From: JBEVMS01 sp040508515
GTDB lineage: Bacteria > Pseudomonadota > Gammaproteobacteria > Xanthomonadales > Rhodanobacteraceae
Reading direction: 5' to 3'
Length of the DNA: 41,780 nucleotides
Assembly: GCA_040508515.1 (NCBI GenBank)
Contig: JBEVMS010000281.1
Span: 1-41,780 of the forward strand
The notes under the pieces are model-generated. The model was given only the letters and a program-made list of their open reading frames with translations. It was not told the origin of the DNA and made no database searches. How positions within the stretch are numbered: position 1 is the first letter of the stretch; every line of letters begins with the position of its first letter. Below are positions 9,346-17,291 of this stretch, one piece after another. A program made the translations under genes and the position numbers.

Positions 9346-10950
9346 ATGACCGCCAAGGCTCCTTCGTCGATTAGCACGTCCTGGTTGGCGTGGTCGGTAC
9401 TTATCCTGGTGGCGTTGGCCGGAGCCTGGTGGTGGTGGCAAATTGGTCGCCCGGTCGATTTGCCCGAGGCGCCCTCGGCACGGATCGCCTGCGTGTCCTA
9501 CGCGCCGTTCCGCCGACCCGGCGAAACGCCCTACGATCTCAAGGCGTTTATCAGCCCGCAGCGGATCGATGAGGATTTGCGCGCACTTTCGCAGCGTTTT
9601 GATTGCGTGCGCACGTACTCGCAAGGCCAGGGACTGGACGCGGTGCCGGCGATCGCCGGACGCTACGGCATGAAAGTCCTGATGGGCATCTGGCTGGGTT
9701 CCGATCCCAAGGCCAACGCGCGCGAAGTCGCGCTGGGAATCGCCAGCGCCAAGGCGCATCCGCAGGTGCTGCGCGGCGTGGTGGTGGGCAACGAAGTATT
9801 GCTGCGCACCGATCTGTCGCCAGCGGCGCTGGCCGGCTACCTGCAGCAGGTGCGCGCGGCGGTGCCGCGGCAGGTGCCGATCACCTACGCCGACGTGTGG
9901 GAGTTTTGGCTGCGCTATCCGCAGATGGCCAAGTATGCTGATTTCATCACCATCCACATCCTGCCGTATTGGGAAGACGCGCCGGTGCCGCCGGAGCATG
10001 CGATCGAACACCTGGCCGGGGTCTACGCCAAGCTGCAGCAGGCGTTTCCCGGCAAGCAGGTGATGATCGGCGAAACCGGCTGGCCCAGTGCGGGCCGCCC
10101 GCGTCGGGCCGCCCGCGCCAGTGTGGTCAACGAAGCGCGCTACCTGCGCGAATTTCTTCGCTACGCGGCCACCGTCAACATGCCCTACAACGTGATCGAG
10201 GCCTTCGATCAGCCCTGGAAGCGCGCGCAGGAAGGCACCGTGGGTGGCTACTGGGGCATCTTCGATGTCGACGCGCGGGCCAAGTTTCCGATGCGCGGGC
10301 CGGTGGTGGAGGAACCGCGCTGGGCCGACGGCTGGCTGGCCGGCGCGCTGGGTGTGGCCTTGTTCGTCGGAGCTGGCCTATGGCGTCGGCGCTGGCAAGG
10401 CTTGCGCGGCCTGGGCGTGCTGAGTTTGAGCGGTTTTGCCAGCGGCACCGCACTGGCCTGGCAATATCGCCAGATGTTCTACGCCTGCGGCCCGCTATGG
10501 GAGTGGATGGTGTCGATCGCCTGCTGCGTGCTGGCCCTGTTGACGGCGTTGCACGTGAGTCAGTTGCTGGCAGCGCGGCTCAGCGGCGGGGAACCTGGCC
10601 GCGCGCCCTCGCGCTGGTGGCGTTTCGGCTGGATGCTGGTGCTGACCTACTACGATTTGCTGATGGTGTTCGACGGGCGCTACCGTGACTTTCCACTGGG
10701 GCTGTTCGCCTTGCCTTGCCTGGGCTTTGCGCTGGCCGGCAGCATGGGCAGTCGCGGCACGGGCAAGCCGATGCTGGAAGAACGCTTTCTGGCGTTCTGG
10801 ATGCCGGCCCTGGCGGCGGTGGTGGTGATCATGGAACTGGGCCTGGATGCCAGCACCTGGCTATGGCTGGCGCTGAACCTGGCCTTGGCGCTGCCGGTGC
10901 TACGCGGCTGGCTGAGCGCCAGAGAGCCGGTTGGCCTGGCTGCGCAGTAG
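9346..10950 (+). CDS. Membrane-anchored GH17-family beta-1,3-glucanase/glucanosyltransferase with polytopic C-terminal domain
   Basis: The 534-residue protein has an N-terminal membrane anchor (about residues 13-31), a GH17 catalytic domain (about 45-325) and five to six further membrane segments to the end. The GH17 signatures are clear: VVVGNEVLL with acid/base Glu150, and MIGETGWPSAG with nucleophile Glu243. Bacterial GH17 enzymes of this layout act in the periplasm on beta-1,3-glucans and several transfer rather than hydrolyse; some carry a fused GT2 domain, which is absent here. A role in making or trimming periplasmic glucan is therefore plausible but inferred. The start ATG has AGGA seven bases upstream. 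The last 51 bases overlap the end of a convergent gene. Confidence 0.85.
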   Translation: MTAKAPSSISTSWLAWSVLILVALAGAWWWWQIGRPVDLPEAPSARIACVSYAPFRRPGETPYDLKAFISPQRIDEDLRALSQRFDCVRTYSQGQGLDAVPAIAGRYGMKVLMGIWLGSDPKANAREVALGIASAKAHPQVLRGVVVGNEVLLRTDLSPAALAGYLQQVRAAVPRQVPITYADVWEFWLRYPQMAKYADFITIHILPYWEDAPVPPEHAIEHLAGVYAKLQQAFPGKQVMIGETGWPSAGRPRRAARASVVNEARYLREFLRYAATVNMPYNVIEAFDQPWKRAQEGTVGGYWGIFDVDARAKFPMRGPVVEEPRWADGWLAGALGVALFVGAGLWRRRWQGLRGLGVLSLSGFASGTALAWQYRQMFYACGPLWEWMVSIACCVLALLTALHVSQLLAARLSGGEPGRAPSRWWRFGWMLVLTYYDLLMVFDGRYRDFPLGLFALPCLGFALAGSMGSRGTGKPMLEERFLAFWMPALAAVVVIMELGLDASTWLWLALNLALALPVLRGWLSAREPVGLAAQ

Positions 10951-11286
10951 CAGCAGGCTGCCGAACAGCAAGGCCAGCGCGCCGGCCTGGTAACAGAACA
11001 GTTCCACCGCCACAAATCCCAGCGCCGCCGCCAGCCAAGATGGCAGCGGCTTGCGCCGCCATAGCGCCAATGCGGTGGCCAGCAGCGCGGCGTACCCGTA
11101 GCCGTTGTTGAGAAAGCCAAGCACCAGCGCCTGGCGCAACGCACACCAGCTTGGCGGATTGCTGGCCGTGCAGAGATCGACCAGTTCGCGCGGCTCGATA
11201 AAGCCATAGCGCAGCGCGGCGCTGGCCAGCCCGACCAAGGCCAGCAGCAGCCAGGGCATGGCCAGGGGAAGGGTACGGTTGTTCAT
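10900..11286 (-). CDS. Small polytopic membrane protein of unknown function
   Basis: This 128-residue protein begins MNNRTLPLAMPWLLLALVG and contains three to four hydrophobic segments with two cysteines in a loop after the first (DLCTASNPPSWC). I do not recognise a family. The start overlaps the stop of the EEP gene by four bases (ATGA), a typical translational-coupling arrangement, so it is read with that gene. Its 3' end runs 51 bases into the convergent GH17 gene. The overlapping stop and the clear membrane pattern argue that it is real rather than a shadow frame. Confidence 0.7.
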   Translation of the reverse strand: MNNRTLPLAMPWLLLALVGLASAALRYGFIEPRELVDLCTASNPPSWCALRQALVLGFLNNGYGYAALLATALALWRRKPLPSWLAAALGFVAVELFCYQAGALALLFGSLLLLRSQANRLSGAQPAA

Positions 11287-12092
11287 CGATCGATTCGCAG
11301 TGGGTGAGGGGTGGCATGCGCCGGCAGGCGAATTTCCGCGGCCAGCGGCAAGTGATCGGAGAAAGCCTGCGGCAACGTCCAGACTTTTTCCAGCACGATG
11401 CCCGGCGAGGTCAGGATATGGTCCAGCGCCCGGCGCGGCTTCCAACTGGGGAATGTCGGCGTCGATTGCGCGGGCGGCTGCAAGCTGCTGCGCGCGAACA
11501 GGTGCCGCAGCTCAGCGCTGTTGGCGTCGGCGTTGAGGTCACCCATCAGCACCGCGTGCGGGTAGTCGGACAGCAGCTCGGCGATCATGCCCAATTGGCG
11601 GGTGCGCGCCGGCGCGCTCAGCGAGAGGTGGGCGATCATCACCGCCAGCGCGTCGTTGCCTTCACCGAAGCGCGCGAGCATCGCGCCGCGCCCCGGAATG
11701 CGGCTGGGCAGCGGAAAATCCAGTACCTCGCTGGGCTCGATGCGGCTGATCAGGCCATTCGCCGAGTGCGCCAGCCGGGCCATCGGCCGATTGGGTTGGT
11801 GGCTCCAGAACGGCATCCCGGCCGCCTCGGCCAAGTAACGGGTCTGGTTGAGAAAGCCCGAGCGCAGGCTGCCGGCGTCGGCCTCTTGCAGGCCCACCAC
11901 ATCGAACTGCGGCAACAGTTCGGCGAGCCGATCCAGGTTGTCTAGCTTGCCGCGGCCGGGCAGCACCGCGCTCAGGCTGCGCGTGACGTATTCGCTGTAG
12001 CGCTGCACGCTGGCGCCGGCGAGGATGTTGCAGCTGAGCAGCCGCAAACGACGGGTGGCGAGCTGAGCGGTGGCGACTGCGGGATGGCTCAT
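11283..12092 (-). CDS. Endonuclease/exonuclease/phosphatase (EEP) family hydrolase
   Basis: The 269-residue protein has the EEP (DNase I-like) motifs in order: LLSCNILAG near the start, DVVGLQEADAG (metal-binding Glu), VMIAHLSLSAPARTRQL, AVLMGDLNADANS (Asp/Asn of the active site), RALDHILTSP and FSDHLPLAAEI (catalytic Asp-His). The fold cleaves phosphodiester or phosphomonoester bonds with a divalent metal; substrates in this subgroup range from nucleic acid to phospholipid head groups, so the exact one is not known. No signal peptide is seen. It is the first gene of a two-gene unit with the small membrane protein at 10900-11286, which suggests work at the membrane. Confidence 0.85.
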   Translation of the reverse strand: MSHPAVATAQLATRRLRLLSCNILAGASVQRYSEYVTRSLSAVLPGRGKLDNLDRLAELLPQFDVVGLQEADAGSLRSGFLNQTRYLAEAAGMPFWSHQPNRPMARLAHSANGLISRIEPSEVLDFPLPSRIPGRGAMLARFGEGNDALAVMIAHLSLSAPARTRQLGMIAELLSDYPHAVLMGDLNADANSAELRHLFARSSLQPPAQSTPTFPSWKPRRALDHILTSPGIVLEKVWTLPQAFSDHLPLAAEIRLPAHATPHPLRIDR

Positions 12093-12135
12093 CGAGGCGA
12101 AATCATCAGGCGTCCCAAGCGGGTCGTGATCTCCC

Positions 12136-12160
12136 GCAGGCCGGCAGCATGCCGGCCTGC
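12136..12160 (-). terminator. Perfect 10-bp GC hairpin downstream of the first dsbA-like gene
   Basis: GCAGGCCGGC, loop of 5, GCCGGCCTGC. It sits 45 bases after the dsbA-like stop (12205) and before the EEP start (12092). It lacks a T-run, so terminator function is uncertain. Confidence 0.4.
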
Positions 12161-12204
12161 ACGTGAACGCGAAGCGAGTCGCCTGGGAGCGCCGTTGGCA
12201 CGGA

Positions 12205-12858
12205 CTACTTGGCGGTTGCCAGATCGCGCTTGGCCAGCCACAGCGTCATGGCCGAGAGCTGATCCAGCGATTGCACGGCGCCGCTGCGGTACTTGCCATC
12301 GACCACGATGGTCGGGGTGCCCTCGACGCCCCACTTCTGCACCAGCGCACTGTCGCGCCTGATCTGCGCGGTAACTTCGTCGGAGCTGGCAATCTTCAGG
12401 AACTGCGCGCGGTTGACACCTTCGCGGGCGTAGAAATCGGCCAGCTCATCGAGCGTGTTGATCGGATAGTGGTCGTCGAACTTGGCCTTGAACAGCGCCA
12501 GATGGATCTTGTCGGCGACACCCAACTGCTTGGCCGCGTAGTAGGCGCGGGCAAATGGCAGCCACTCGTCGTTGAAAGCGGCTGGCACCAGCTTGAACAC
12601 CACCCCGGGCGGCAACTGCTTGCGCAACTGCTCGACGGTGGGTGCGAAATGCGCGCAGTGAATGCAGCCGTAGGAAAACACCTCGACCACTTCGACTTTG
12701 CCCTCGGCACTGTAACGCTGCTGCTGGGCGGCGGGCAGGGTGACGTATTCGCTGCCATCGGTATACGGCGCGCTGGTGCTCTGCGCGATGCAGGCGGTGG
12801 CCAGCAACAGGCCGCCGAGCAGGGTGATGAGGCGCAGCGAGCTAAAACGCTTGAACAT
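12205..12858 (-). CDS. DsbA-family periplasmic thiol:disulfide oxidoreductase
   Basis: A 217-residue thioredoxin-fold protein with a signal sequence of about 25 residues and the active-site motif FSYGCIHCAHF (Cys65, Cys68). GVEGTPTIVVDGKY carries the cis-proline that packs against the active site. DsbA proteins introduce disulfides into exported proteins and are reoxidised by DsbB, which is not in this window. The ATG at 12858 follows GGAGATC at good spacing. It lies 106 bases downstream of a second, longer paralogue on the same strand; the pair probably shares a transcript with it. The dinucleotide between the cysteines (Ile-His) differs from the paralogue (Pro-Ala), so redox properties should differ. 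The ATAC ahead of Cys23 is only a poor lipobox. Confidence 0.9.
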   Translation of the reverse strand: MFKRFSSLRLITLLGGLLLATACIAQSTSAPYTDGSEYVTLPAAQQQRYSAEGKVEVVEVFSYGCIHCAHFAPTVEQLRKQLPPGVVFKLVPAAFNDEWLPFARAYYAAKQLGVADKIHLALFKAKFDDHYPINTLDELADFYAREGVNRAQFLKIASSDEVTAQIRRDSALVQKWGVEGTPTIVVDGKYRSGAVQSLDQLSAMTLWLAKRDLATAK

Positions 12859-12964
12859 GCAATGATCTCCGTGTGGCGACCGGCGCGGCGTCGACGCCGT
12901 TGCCTGTCGCCCTTGAACGACGCCACCACGCAGCGTGGCAGCGCATCGACTTACTCGGGTCCGG

Positions 12965-13855
12965 CTACTTGCCGGCCGCCTCCTTGGCCACCAGGTATTT
13001 GGTCAGTGCTACCGTTTGATCGTAGCCGCCGGCGCTGCCGACGTCGAAGCGGTATTTGCCGTCGATCACCATGGTGGGCGTGCCTTCGACACCGTAAGCC
13101 TTCACCAGTTCATCGGCGCGCTTCATCTTGGTGTTGATCGCGAACGAATTGGCGACGCCCTCGAAGGTTTTCGCATCGATGCCGTACTTGGCGTAGAACT
13201 TGGCCATCGCATCCAGGCCCGGCAGCGCATCGGACGGCTTGGGGCGACCGGTGCGCGGGTCCATTGCGCTCAACTCGCCGCTGACCCAGATCGCGTCGTA
13301 CATCGCGTCGTGGCTCTTGTCGGCCACGCCGAGGGTCTGCGCGGTCAGGTAGGCGCGCTGCAGCATGGGCCAGTTCTCAGCCGCCATGAACGAGGCGGGC
13401 AGATAGACCATCACCGCGTCGGCGGGCAATTGCTGGGCGATCTTGTCGGCGGTGGTGTGGAAGGCGTTGCAGGCCGGGCAGCCGTAGGAGAACACCTCGG
13501 TGACCTCGATCTTGCCCGGGTGGCTGGTCGGCTGCTGCGGCTGGATCAGGAAATAATTCTTGCCTTCGACCCACGTGGGGTCTTCGGCAAAGGTGCTCGC
13601 CGTGGCGGCCCCGGCAGTGCTGGCTGAGGCCGGGGACGGTGTGCTGCTGGCGCCGGCAGTGCTGTCTGCGGCCGGTGCGCTGCTCTGTGCCGTGGCGGGC
13701 GCCGATGCGGCCGCTGCCGGCGCGCTGACCGGGGCCGCTGGTACGGCGGCGGTGGCTGGTGTGGCAGGTTGCACGGAGGCGGCGTTATCACCGTTATGGC
13801 TGCAGGCGGCAAGCACCAGCAGGGTGGCACACAGGAACGGCAAACGCTTCAACAT
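12965..13855 (-). CDS. DsbA-family thiol:disulfide oxidoreductase, predicted lipoprotein with a long low-complexity linker
   Basis: This 296-residue protein starts MLKRLPFLCATLLVLAAC, a lipoprotein signal with lipidated Cys18. Residues about 25-90 are an Ala/Pro/Ser/Thr-rich linker with no expected fold. The thioredoxin-fold domain follows, with active site FSYGCPACNAF (Cys126, Cys129) and the cis-Pro loop GVEGTPTMVIDGKY. The linker would let an anchored DsbA domain reach away from the membrane. The ATG at 13855 is preferred over an upstream TTG because GAGGT lies six bases ahead of it. It sits between the shorter paralogue and the cytochrome c4 gene, all on one strand; the 39-base gap to cytochrome c4 suggests co-transcription. 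Confidence 0.9.
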   Translation of the reverse strand: MLKRLPFLCATLLVLAACSHNGDNAASVQPATPATAAVPAAPVSAPAAAASAPATAQSSAPAADSTAGASSTPSPASASTAGAATASTFAEDPTWVEGKNYFLIQPQQPTSHPGKIEVTEVFSYGCPACNAFHTTADKIAQQLPADAVMVYLPASFMAAENWPMLQRAYLTAQTLGVADKSHDAMYDAIWVSGELSAMDPRTGRPKPSDALPGLDAMAKFYAKYGIDAKTFEGVANSFAINTKMKRADELVKAYGVEGTPTMVIDGKYRFDVGSAGGYDQTVALTKYLVAKEAAGK

Positions 13856-13894
13856 GACTGACCTCAAAATGGATACGACGAAAACACCCGCCGC

Positions 13895-14626
13895 TCAGGG
13901 CGCGCTGGCGGTAGGATAAGATGCGGCTGGCGCGACGCTGTGCAAGCCCTCGATGTAATTGGCGACCGCGGCGATTTCCTGCGCGTCCAGCTTGGCGGCG
14001 ATCGACTGCATGAGCTTGACCGTGGCAACCGGACTGGTCGTCGGCGCCTGCCAGGCTTTCAGCCTTGCCTCAATGTACGTGGCATGTTGACCGGTCAGTT
14101 GCGGATACAACGCGCCCGGATTGCCGCGACCGTCGATGCTGTGGCAGGCCATGCAGGCCGGCACGCCGCGCGCGCTGTCGCCTTGACGGTAGAGCCGCTC
14201 GCCGGCGGCGACCAGCGCTTCGTCGGCCACGCCGGGCCGTGATGTCTTACCGGCGTAGTAGGCGCCGATATCCAGCATGTCCTGCTCGGTCAGCGGCGCG
14301 GCAAAGCCGATCATGATCGGATTGACCCGCTTGGCGCTTTTGAAGCTGGCCAACTGATGCGCGATATAACCCTCGCTCTGGCCGGCCAGTTTGGGATATT
14401 GCGGATCGGTGCTGTTGCCGTCGGCGCCGTGGCAGGCGCCGCAGACGGCGGCCTTGGCCTGGCCGGCCGTGGCGTCGCCGGGCTTGAGCGACGCCGCGGT
14501 CACGCCCGCATTGACGTTGCCAGAGGCCTTCAATGGGGCCAGTGGGTCGGCTTGTTTGGCCTCCTGCGCCATGGTGGTGCCGACGCAAAGCGCGAGAGCG
14601 AGGGCTATGACCGGCCGAAAACTCAT
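13895..14626 (-). CDS. Dihaem cytochrome c4
   Basis: The 243-residue precursor has a signal peptide ending near TTMAQ and two cytochrome c domains, each with a haem-binding motif: CGACH (Cys62, Cys65, His66) and CMACH (Cys158, Cys161, His162). Candidate axial methionines follow in NPIMIGF and VKLMQS. Cytochromes c4 carry electrons in the periplasm, usually towards terminal oxidases. The ATG at 14626 is preceded by GGAGAC at eight bases; the frame extends nine codons further without a better site. A strong sigma-70-like promoter lies about 70-105 bases upstream (14703-14731). It heads the row cytochrome c4, DsbA-like lipoprotein, DsbA. Confidence 0.93.
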   Translation of the reverse strand: MSFRPVIALALALCVGTTMAQEAKQADPLAPLKASGNVNAGVTAASLKPGDATAGQAKAAVCGACHGADGNSTDPQYPKLAGQSEGYIAHQLASFKSAKRVNPIMIGFAAPLTEQDMLDIGAYYAGKTSRPGVADEALVAAGERLYRQGDSARGVPACMACHSIDGRGNPGALYPQLTGQHATYIEARLKAWQAPTTSPVATVKLMQSIAAKLDAQEIAAVANYIEGLHSVAPAASYPTASAP

Positions 14627-14702
14627 ACACTTGTCTCCAAAGTGCTGCGCCAAACTACCGGAATCATCGCACTACGGCCTGCGCTAGGCAGGAATCTTAA
14701 GA

Positions 14703-14731
14703 ATTATCTCCGTGCCACTCTAACCGGTCAA
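14703..14731 (-). promoter_or_regulatory. Sigma-70-type promoter for cytochrome c4
   Basis: On the minus strand TTGACC (14726-14731) and GATAAT (14703-14708) are separated by exactly 17 bases, each one or two mismatches from consensus. Transcription would start near 14696. The -35 lies only nine bases upstream of the divergent engB start codon. Confidence 0.65.
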
Positions 14732-14740
14732 ACCATCTTC

Positions 14741-15358
14741 ATGTCGTCCAATCCGCTTCAAGGCGCACAGTTCATACTGGCGGCCCATCGCATCAGCCAG
14801 CTGCCTACCGACGAGGGCGCCGAAGTGGCGTTCGCCGGGCGTTCCAATGCCGGCAAATCCAGTGCGCTCAACGCGCTGACCGGTCATCGCGGACTGGCGC
14901 GCACCTCCAAGACGCCCGGTCGCACGCAGCAGATGGTCGCCTTCAGCCTACCCATTTCCAGCGAGCTGCGGCTGATCGATCTGCCCGGTTACGGCTACGC
15001 CAAAGTTCCCGTGGAAATGCGCGAGCACTGGAAGCTGGAAATCGATGCCTACCTCAAGCAGCGCAAGAGCCTGCGCGGGGTGATCCTGATCGCCGATATC
15101 CGCCATCCGCTCAAAGAGTTCGACCGGATGATGCTGGAGTTTTGCTTTCACACCCATCTGCCCTGCCATCTCTTGCTGACCAAGGCGGACAAGCTCTCGC
15201 GCGGGCAAGCGACGCAGGCGTTGGCGGCGATGCGCAAGCAGTTCGCCGGCGAGGGCTTGCAGGCGACCGTGCAGGTGTTTTCCTCCAGTGCGCCCACCGG
15301 CGTGGACGAAGCGCGCGCCAAGGTAATGGAACTGCTAGCGCGCGAACGCGACGTCTGA
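14741..15358 (+). CDS. engB: Ribosome biogenesis GTPase YihA/YsxC (EngB)
   Basis: The 205-residue protein has the TRAFAC GTPase motifs: G1 FAGRSNAGKSS (about 32-41), the G2 threonine region SKTPGRTQQM, G3 DLPGYGYAKV, G4 LLTKADK and the G5-like FSSSAPTG. Length and motif spacing match EngB, an essential GTPase for 50S subunit maturation. The ATG at 14741 fits homologues (SNPLQGAQFILAAH near the start); the frame is open far upstream but only as a shadow of the cytochrome gene. No good ribosome-binding site is seen, and the divergent promoter's -35 sits immediately upstream. It converges with msrC. Confidence 0.95.
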   Translation: MSSNPLQGAQFILAAHRISQLPTDEGAEVAFAGRSNAGKSSALNALTGHRGLARTSKTPGRTQQMVAFSLPISSELRLIDLPGYGYAKVPVEMREHWKLEIDAYLKQRKSLRGVILIADIRHPLKEFDRMMLEFCFHTHLPCHLLLTKADKLSRGQATQALAAMRKQFAGEGLQATVQVFSSSAPTGVDEARAKVMELLARERDV

Positions 15359-15438
15359 CCGCGCCGATCCGCTCGCGCCCATCCGCGCCTGGGCGCGGCG
15401 CCGGCCATGATCGGGAAGCGCGGCGCGGGTTGGCGTGC

Positions 15439-15933
15439 TCAGCGCGTTTGCAGCGAGGCCATGAACACCGCGCACAGCGCCTCCATGCCGGCCTGGTCGT
15501 CGGCGTCGAAGCGCGCGGTCAGCGGGCTATCCACATCCCATACGCCGAACAGGCTGCCGTCGGCGTTGATCAGCGGCACCACGATTTCCGAATTGCTGGC
15601 CGCGTCGCAGGCGATGTGGCCGTCGAAGGCGTGTACGTCTTCGATCAACTGGGTCTGCCGGGTCTGCGCGGCGGTGCCGCAGACGCCGCGGCCCAGGGCG
15701 ATGCGGATGCACGCTGGCTTGCCCTGGAATGGGCCGACCACCAGCTCCTCGCCGTCGTAGAGGTAGAAGCCGGCCCAGTTGAGGTCGGGCAGGCTGTGAT
15801 AAACGAGGGCTGCGAAGTTGGCCGCGTTGGCGATCATGCTGCGCTCGCCTTGCAGCATCCCGCGCGCCTGCTCGGCCAGTTGCTGGTAATGCTCGCGCTT
15901 GTTGGCGGCGGCGTTGGTGCTGATCTCGAACAT
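15439..15933 (-). CDS. msrC: Free methionine-(R)-sulfoxide reductase (GAF-domain fRMsr)
   Basis: A single 164-residue GAF domain with the three family cysteines: Cys75 in KPACIRIAL, Cys85 in GRGVCGTAAQ and Cys109 in GHIACDAAS. The spacings of 10 and 24 residues are the same as the catalytic and resolving cysteines of Escherichia coli fRMsr. LNWAGFYLYD and VWDVDSP are also typical. It reduces free L-methionine-(R)-sulfoxide in the cytoplasm using thioredoxin, which fits with trxA about 8 kb away. It is divergent from bioD over a 121-base region with an AT-rich TATTAT at 15965-15970. Confidence 0.92.
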   Translation of the reverse strand: MFEISTNAAANKREHYQQLAEQARGMLQGERSMIANAANFAALVYHSLPDLNWAGFYLYDGEELVVGPFQGKPACIRIALGRGVCGTAAQTRQTQLIEDVHAFDGHIACDAASNSEIVVPLINADGSLFGVWDVDSPLTARFDADDQAGMEALCAVFMASLQTR

Positions 15934-16054
15934 GGCGTGCTATTCCGCAAAAAGGCGATCGCCGTATTATGGACCGCCCAGCCGTGCCGCACACTTCGAT
16001 GACGCCATTCCTTTCCCCCGCGCTTGCGCTTGCGTCGCCATCGGTCGCCAAGCG

Positions 16055-16738
16055 ATGAGCAAGCCTGCGGTGTTCATCGCCGGCACCGATACCGGCATCG
16101 GCAAAACCCACGTGGCCTGCACCTTGCTGCATGCGCTGCGTCAGAGCGGGCAACGCGCCTGCGGCATGAAGCCGGTGGCCAGCGGCAGCGTGGCGACGCC
16201 CCAAGGACTGCGCAACGACGATGCGCTGGCGCTGCAAGCGGCCAGCGGATCGCCGACGCCGCGCTATGAGCAGGTCAATCCACTGGCGTTGAGCGAGCCG
16301 TTGTCGCCTCATCTGGCCGCCGCGCACGCCGGCGTGGTGATCAGCCTGGCTCCTTTGCACGCGGCTTACCAGCAACTGCGCGACGATTACCAGAAGGTCG
16401 TCGTTGAAGGCGTCGGCGGCTGGATGGTGCCGCTGGCGGAGGGGTTGTCGGCGGCGGATATCGCGCGGCAATGGCAGTTGCCGGTGATCCTGGTGGTGGG
16501 CTTGAAACTGGGCTGCCTCAATCATGCGCAATTGACCGCGCGGGCGATCCAAGCCGACGGCTGCCGGTTGGTGGGCTGGATCGGCAATCGGATCGATCCG
16601 CAGATGGCCGCGGTGGAGGAAAACATCGCCAGCCTCAACGCCTTGTTACCGGCTCCTTGTCTGGGCATTTTGCCGTACGGTGTGGCGCCCCCCCTGGCTG
16701 CTGGCGAGCTGGCTGACGCGCTGTCGGCCTTGGCTTGA
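16055..16738 (+). CDS. bioD: ATP-dependent dethiobiotin synthetase
   Basis: The 227-residue protein begins MSKPAVFIAGTDTGIGKTH, the P-loop typical of BioD, followed by CGMKPVASGS, NPLALSEPLSPHLAA and VVEGVGGWMVPL, all BioD signatures. It makes dethiobiotin from 7,8-diaminopelargonate, CO2 and ATP, the penultimate step of biotin synthesis. No other bio gene is in the window, so here bioD stands alone, as it often does in this order. The ATG at 16055 gives the expected N-terminus. Upstream I see TTCCGC-N16-TATTAT as a weak promoter candidate, but no BirA operator palindrome. Confidence 0.95.
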   Translation: MSKPAVFIAGTDTGIGKTHVACTLLHALRQSGQRACGMKPVASGSVATPQGLRNDDALALQAASGSPTPRYEQVNPLALSEPLSPHLAAAHAGVVISLAPLHAAYQQLRDDYQKVVVEGVGGWMVPLAEGLSAADIARQWQLPVILVVGLKLGCLNHAQLTARAIQADGCRLVGWIGNRIDPQMAAVEENIASLNALLPAPCLGILPYGVAPPLAAGELADALSALA

Positions 16739-16814
16739 CGCCTCGATATGACGCGCAGCAGGTGCCAGCGTGGGGCGCCGCGGCGATAATGGGAACCTAT
16801 CCTGGGGAATTGCC

Positions 16815-17162
16815 ATGAGCCGCAATCAGTACTTTCTTTCCATCGATGACCTGGCAAACGCCCGCGGCGCCGAGCCCAAGCTGGCTTACGATGGCGCCGG
16901 TCCCAACGATTTCGCTGCCGCGCTGGAGGAAGCCTTGCGCTATCCGGGTTTGTTTCAGCGCTGGCGGGCGCTGCAGGTGGATCCGGAGCAAGTCGACCCC
17001 GCGCTGGGCGCGACCGATCCGCACGTGAGCGCGCGCGCGGCGGTGGCCGATCAGCGCATCGACGTCACCCTGACCACTGCTCTGCCGATGAGCATCGTGC
17101 GTCATCGCTTGAATCTGCTGATAGGGCCGAACTGGCAGTTGCGCGACATGCGTGCGGCTTGA
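16815..17162 (+). CDS. Conserved-looking hypothetical protein, 115 residues
   Basis: A soluble, acidic protein starting MSRNQYFLSIDDLANARG, without membrane segments, signal peptide or cysteines. I do not recognise a family. It is likely real: the ATG follows GGGGA at good spacing, a GATAAT -10-like hexamer lies at 16785-16790, and the codons favour G/C at the third position like neighbouring genes. It follows bioD by 76 bases, so it may also be read from the bioD promoter. Confidence 0.7.
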   Translation: MSRNQYFLSIDDLANARGAEPKLAYDGAGPNDFAAALEEALRYPGLFQRWRALQVDPEQVDPALGATDPHVSARAAVADQRIDVTLTTALPMSIVRHRLNLLIGPNWQLRDMRAA

Positions 17163-17191
17163 GCCGCGCTGCGCTGCGCCTGTGATAACCC

Positions 17192-17220
17192 TTGGCGAGG
17201 CTATCGACGGCGGTTACAGT
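17192..17220 (+). promoter_or_regulatory. Candidate sigma-70 promoter for the M3 peptidase
   Basis: TTGGCG (17192-17197) and TACAGT (17215-17220) are separated by 17 bases, giving a leader of about 65 bases before the ATG at 17292. Confidence 0.45.
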
Positions 17221-17291
17221 GATCCTTTGGGTTTCACGTTGCAGTGCCGGTTCGCCGGCGCTCCTTAAGTCAAAGGTGGGGGAACTTTACG

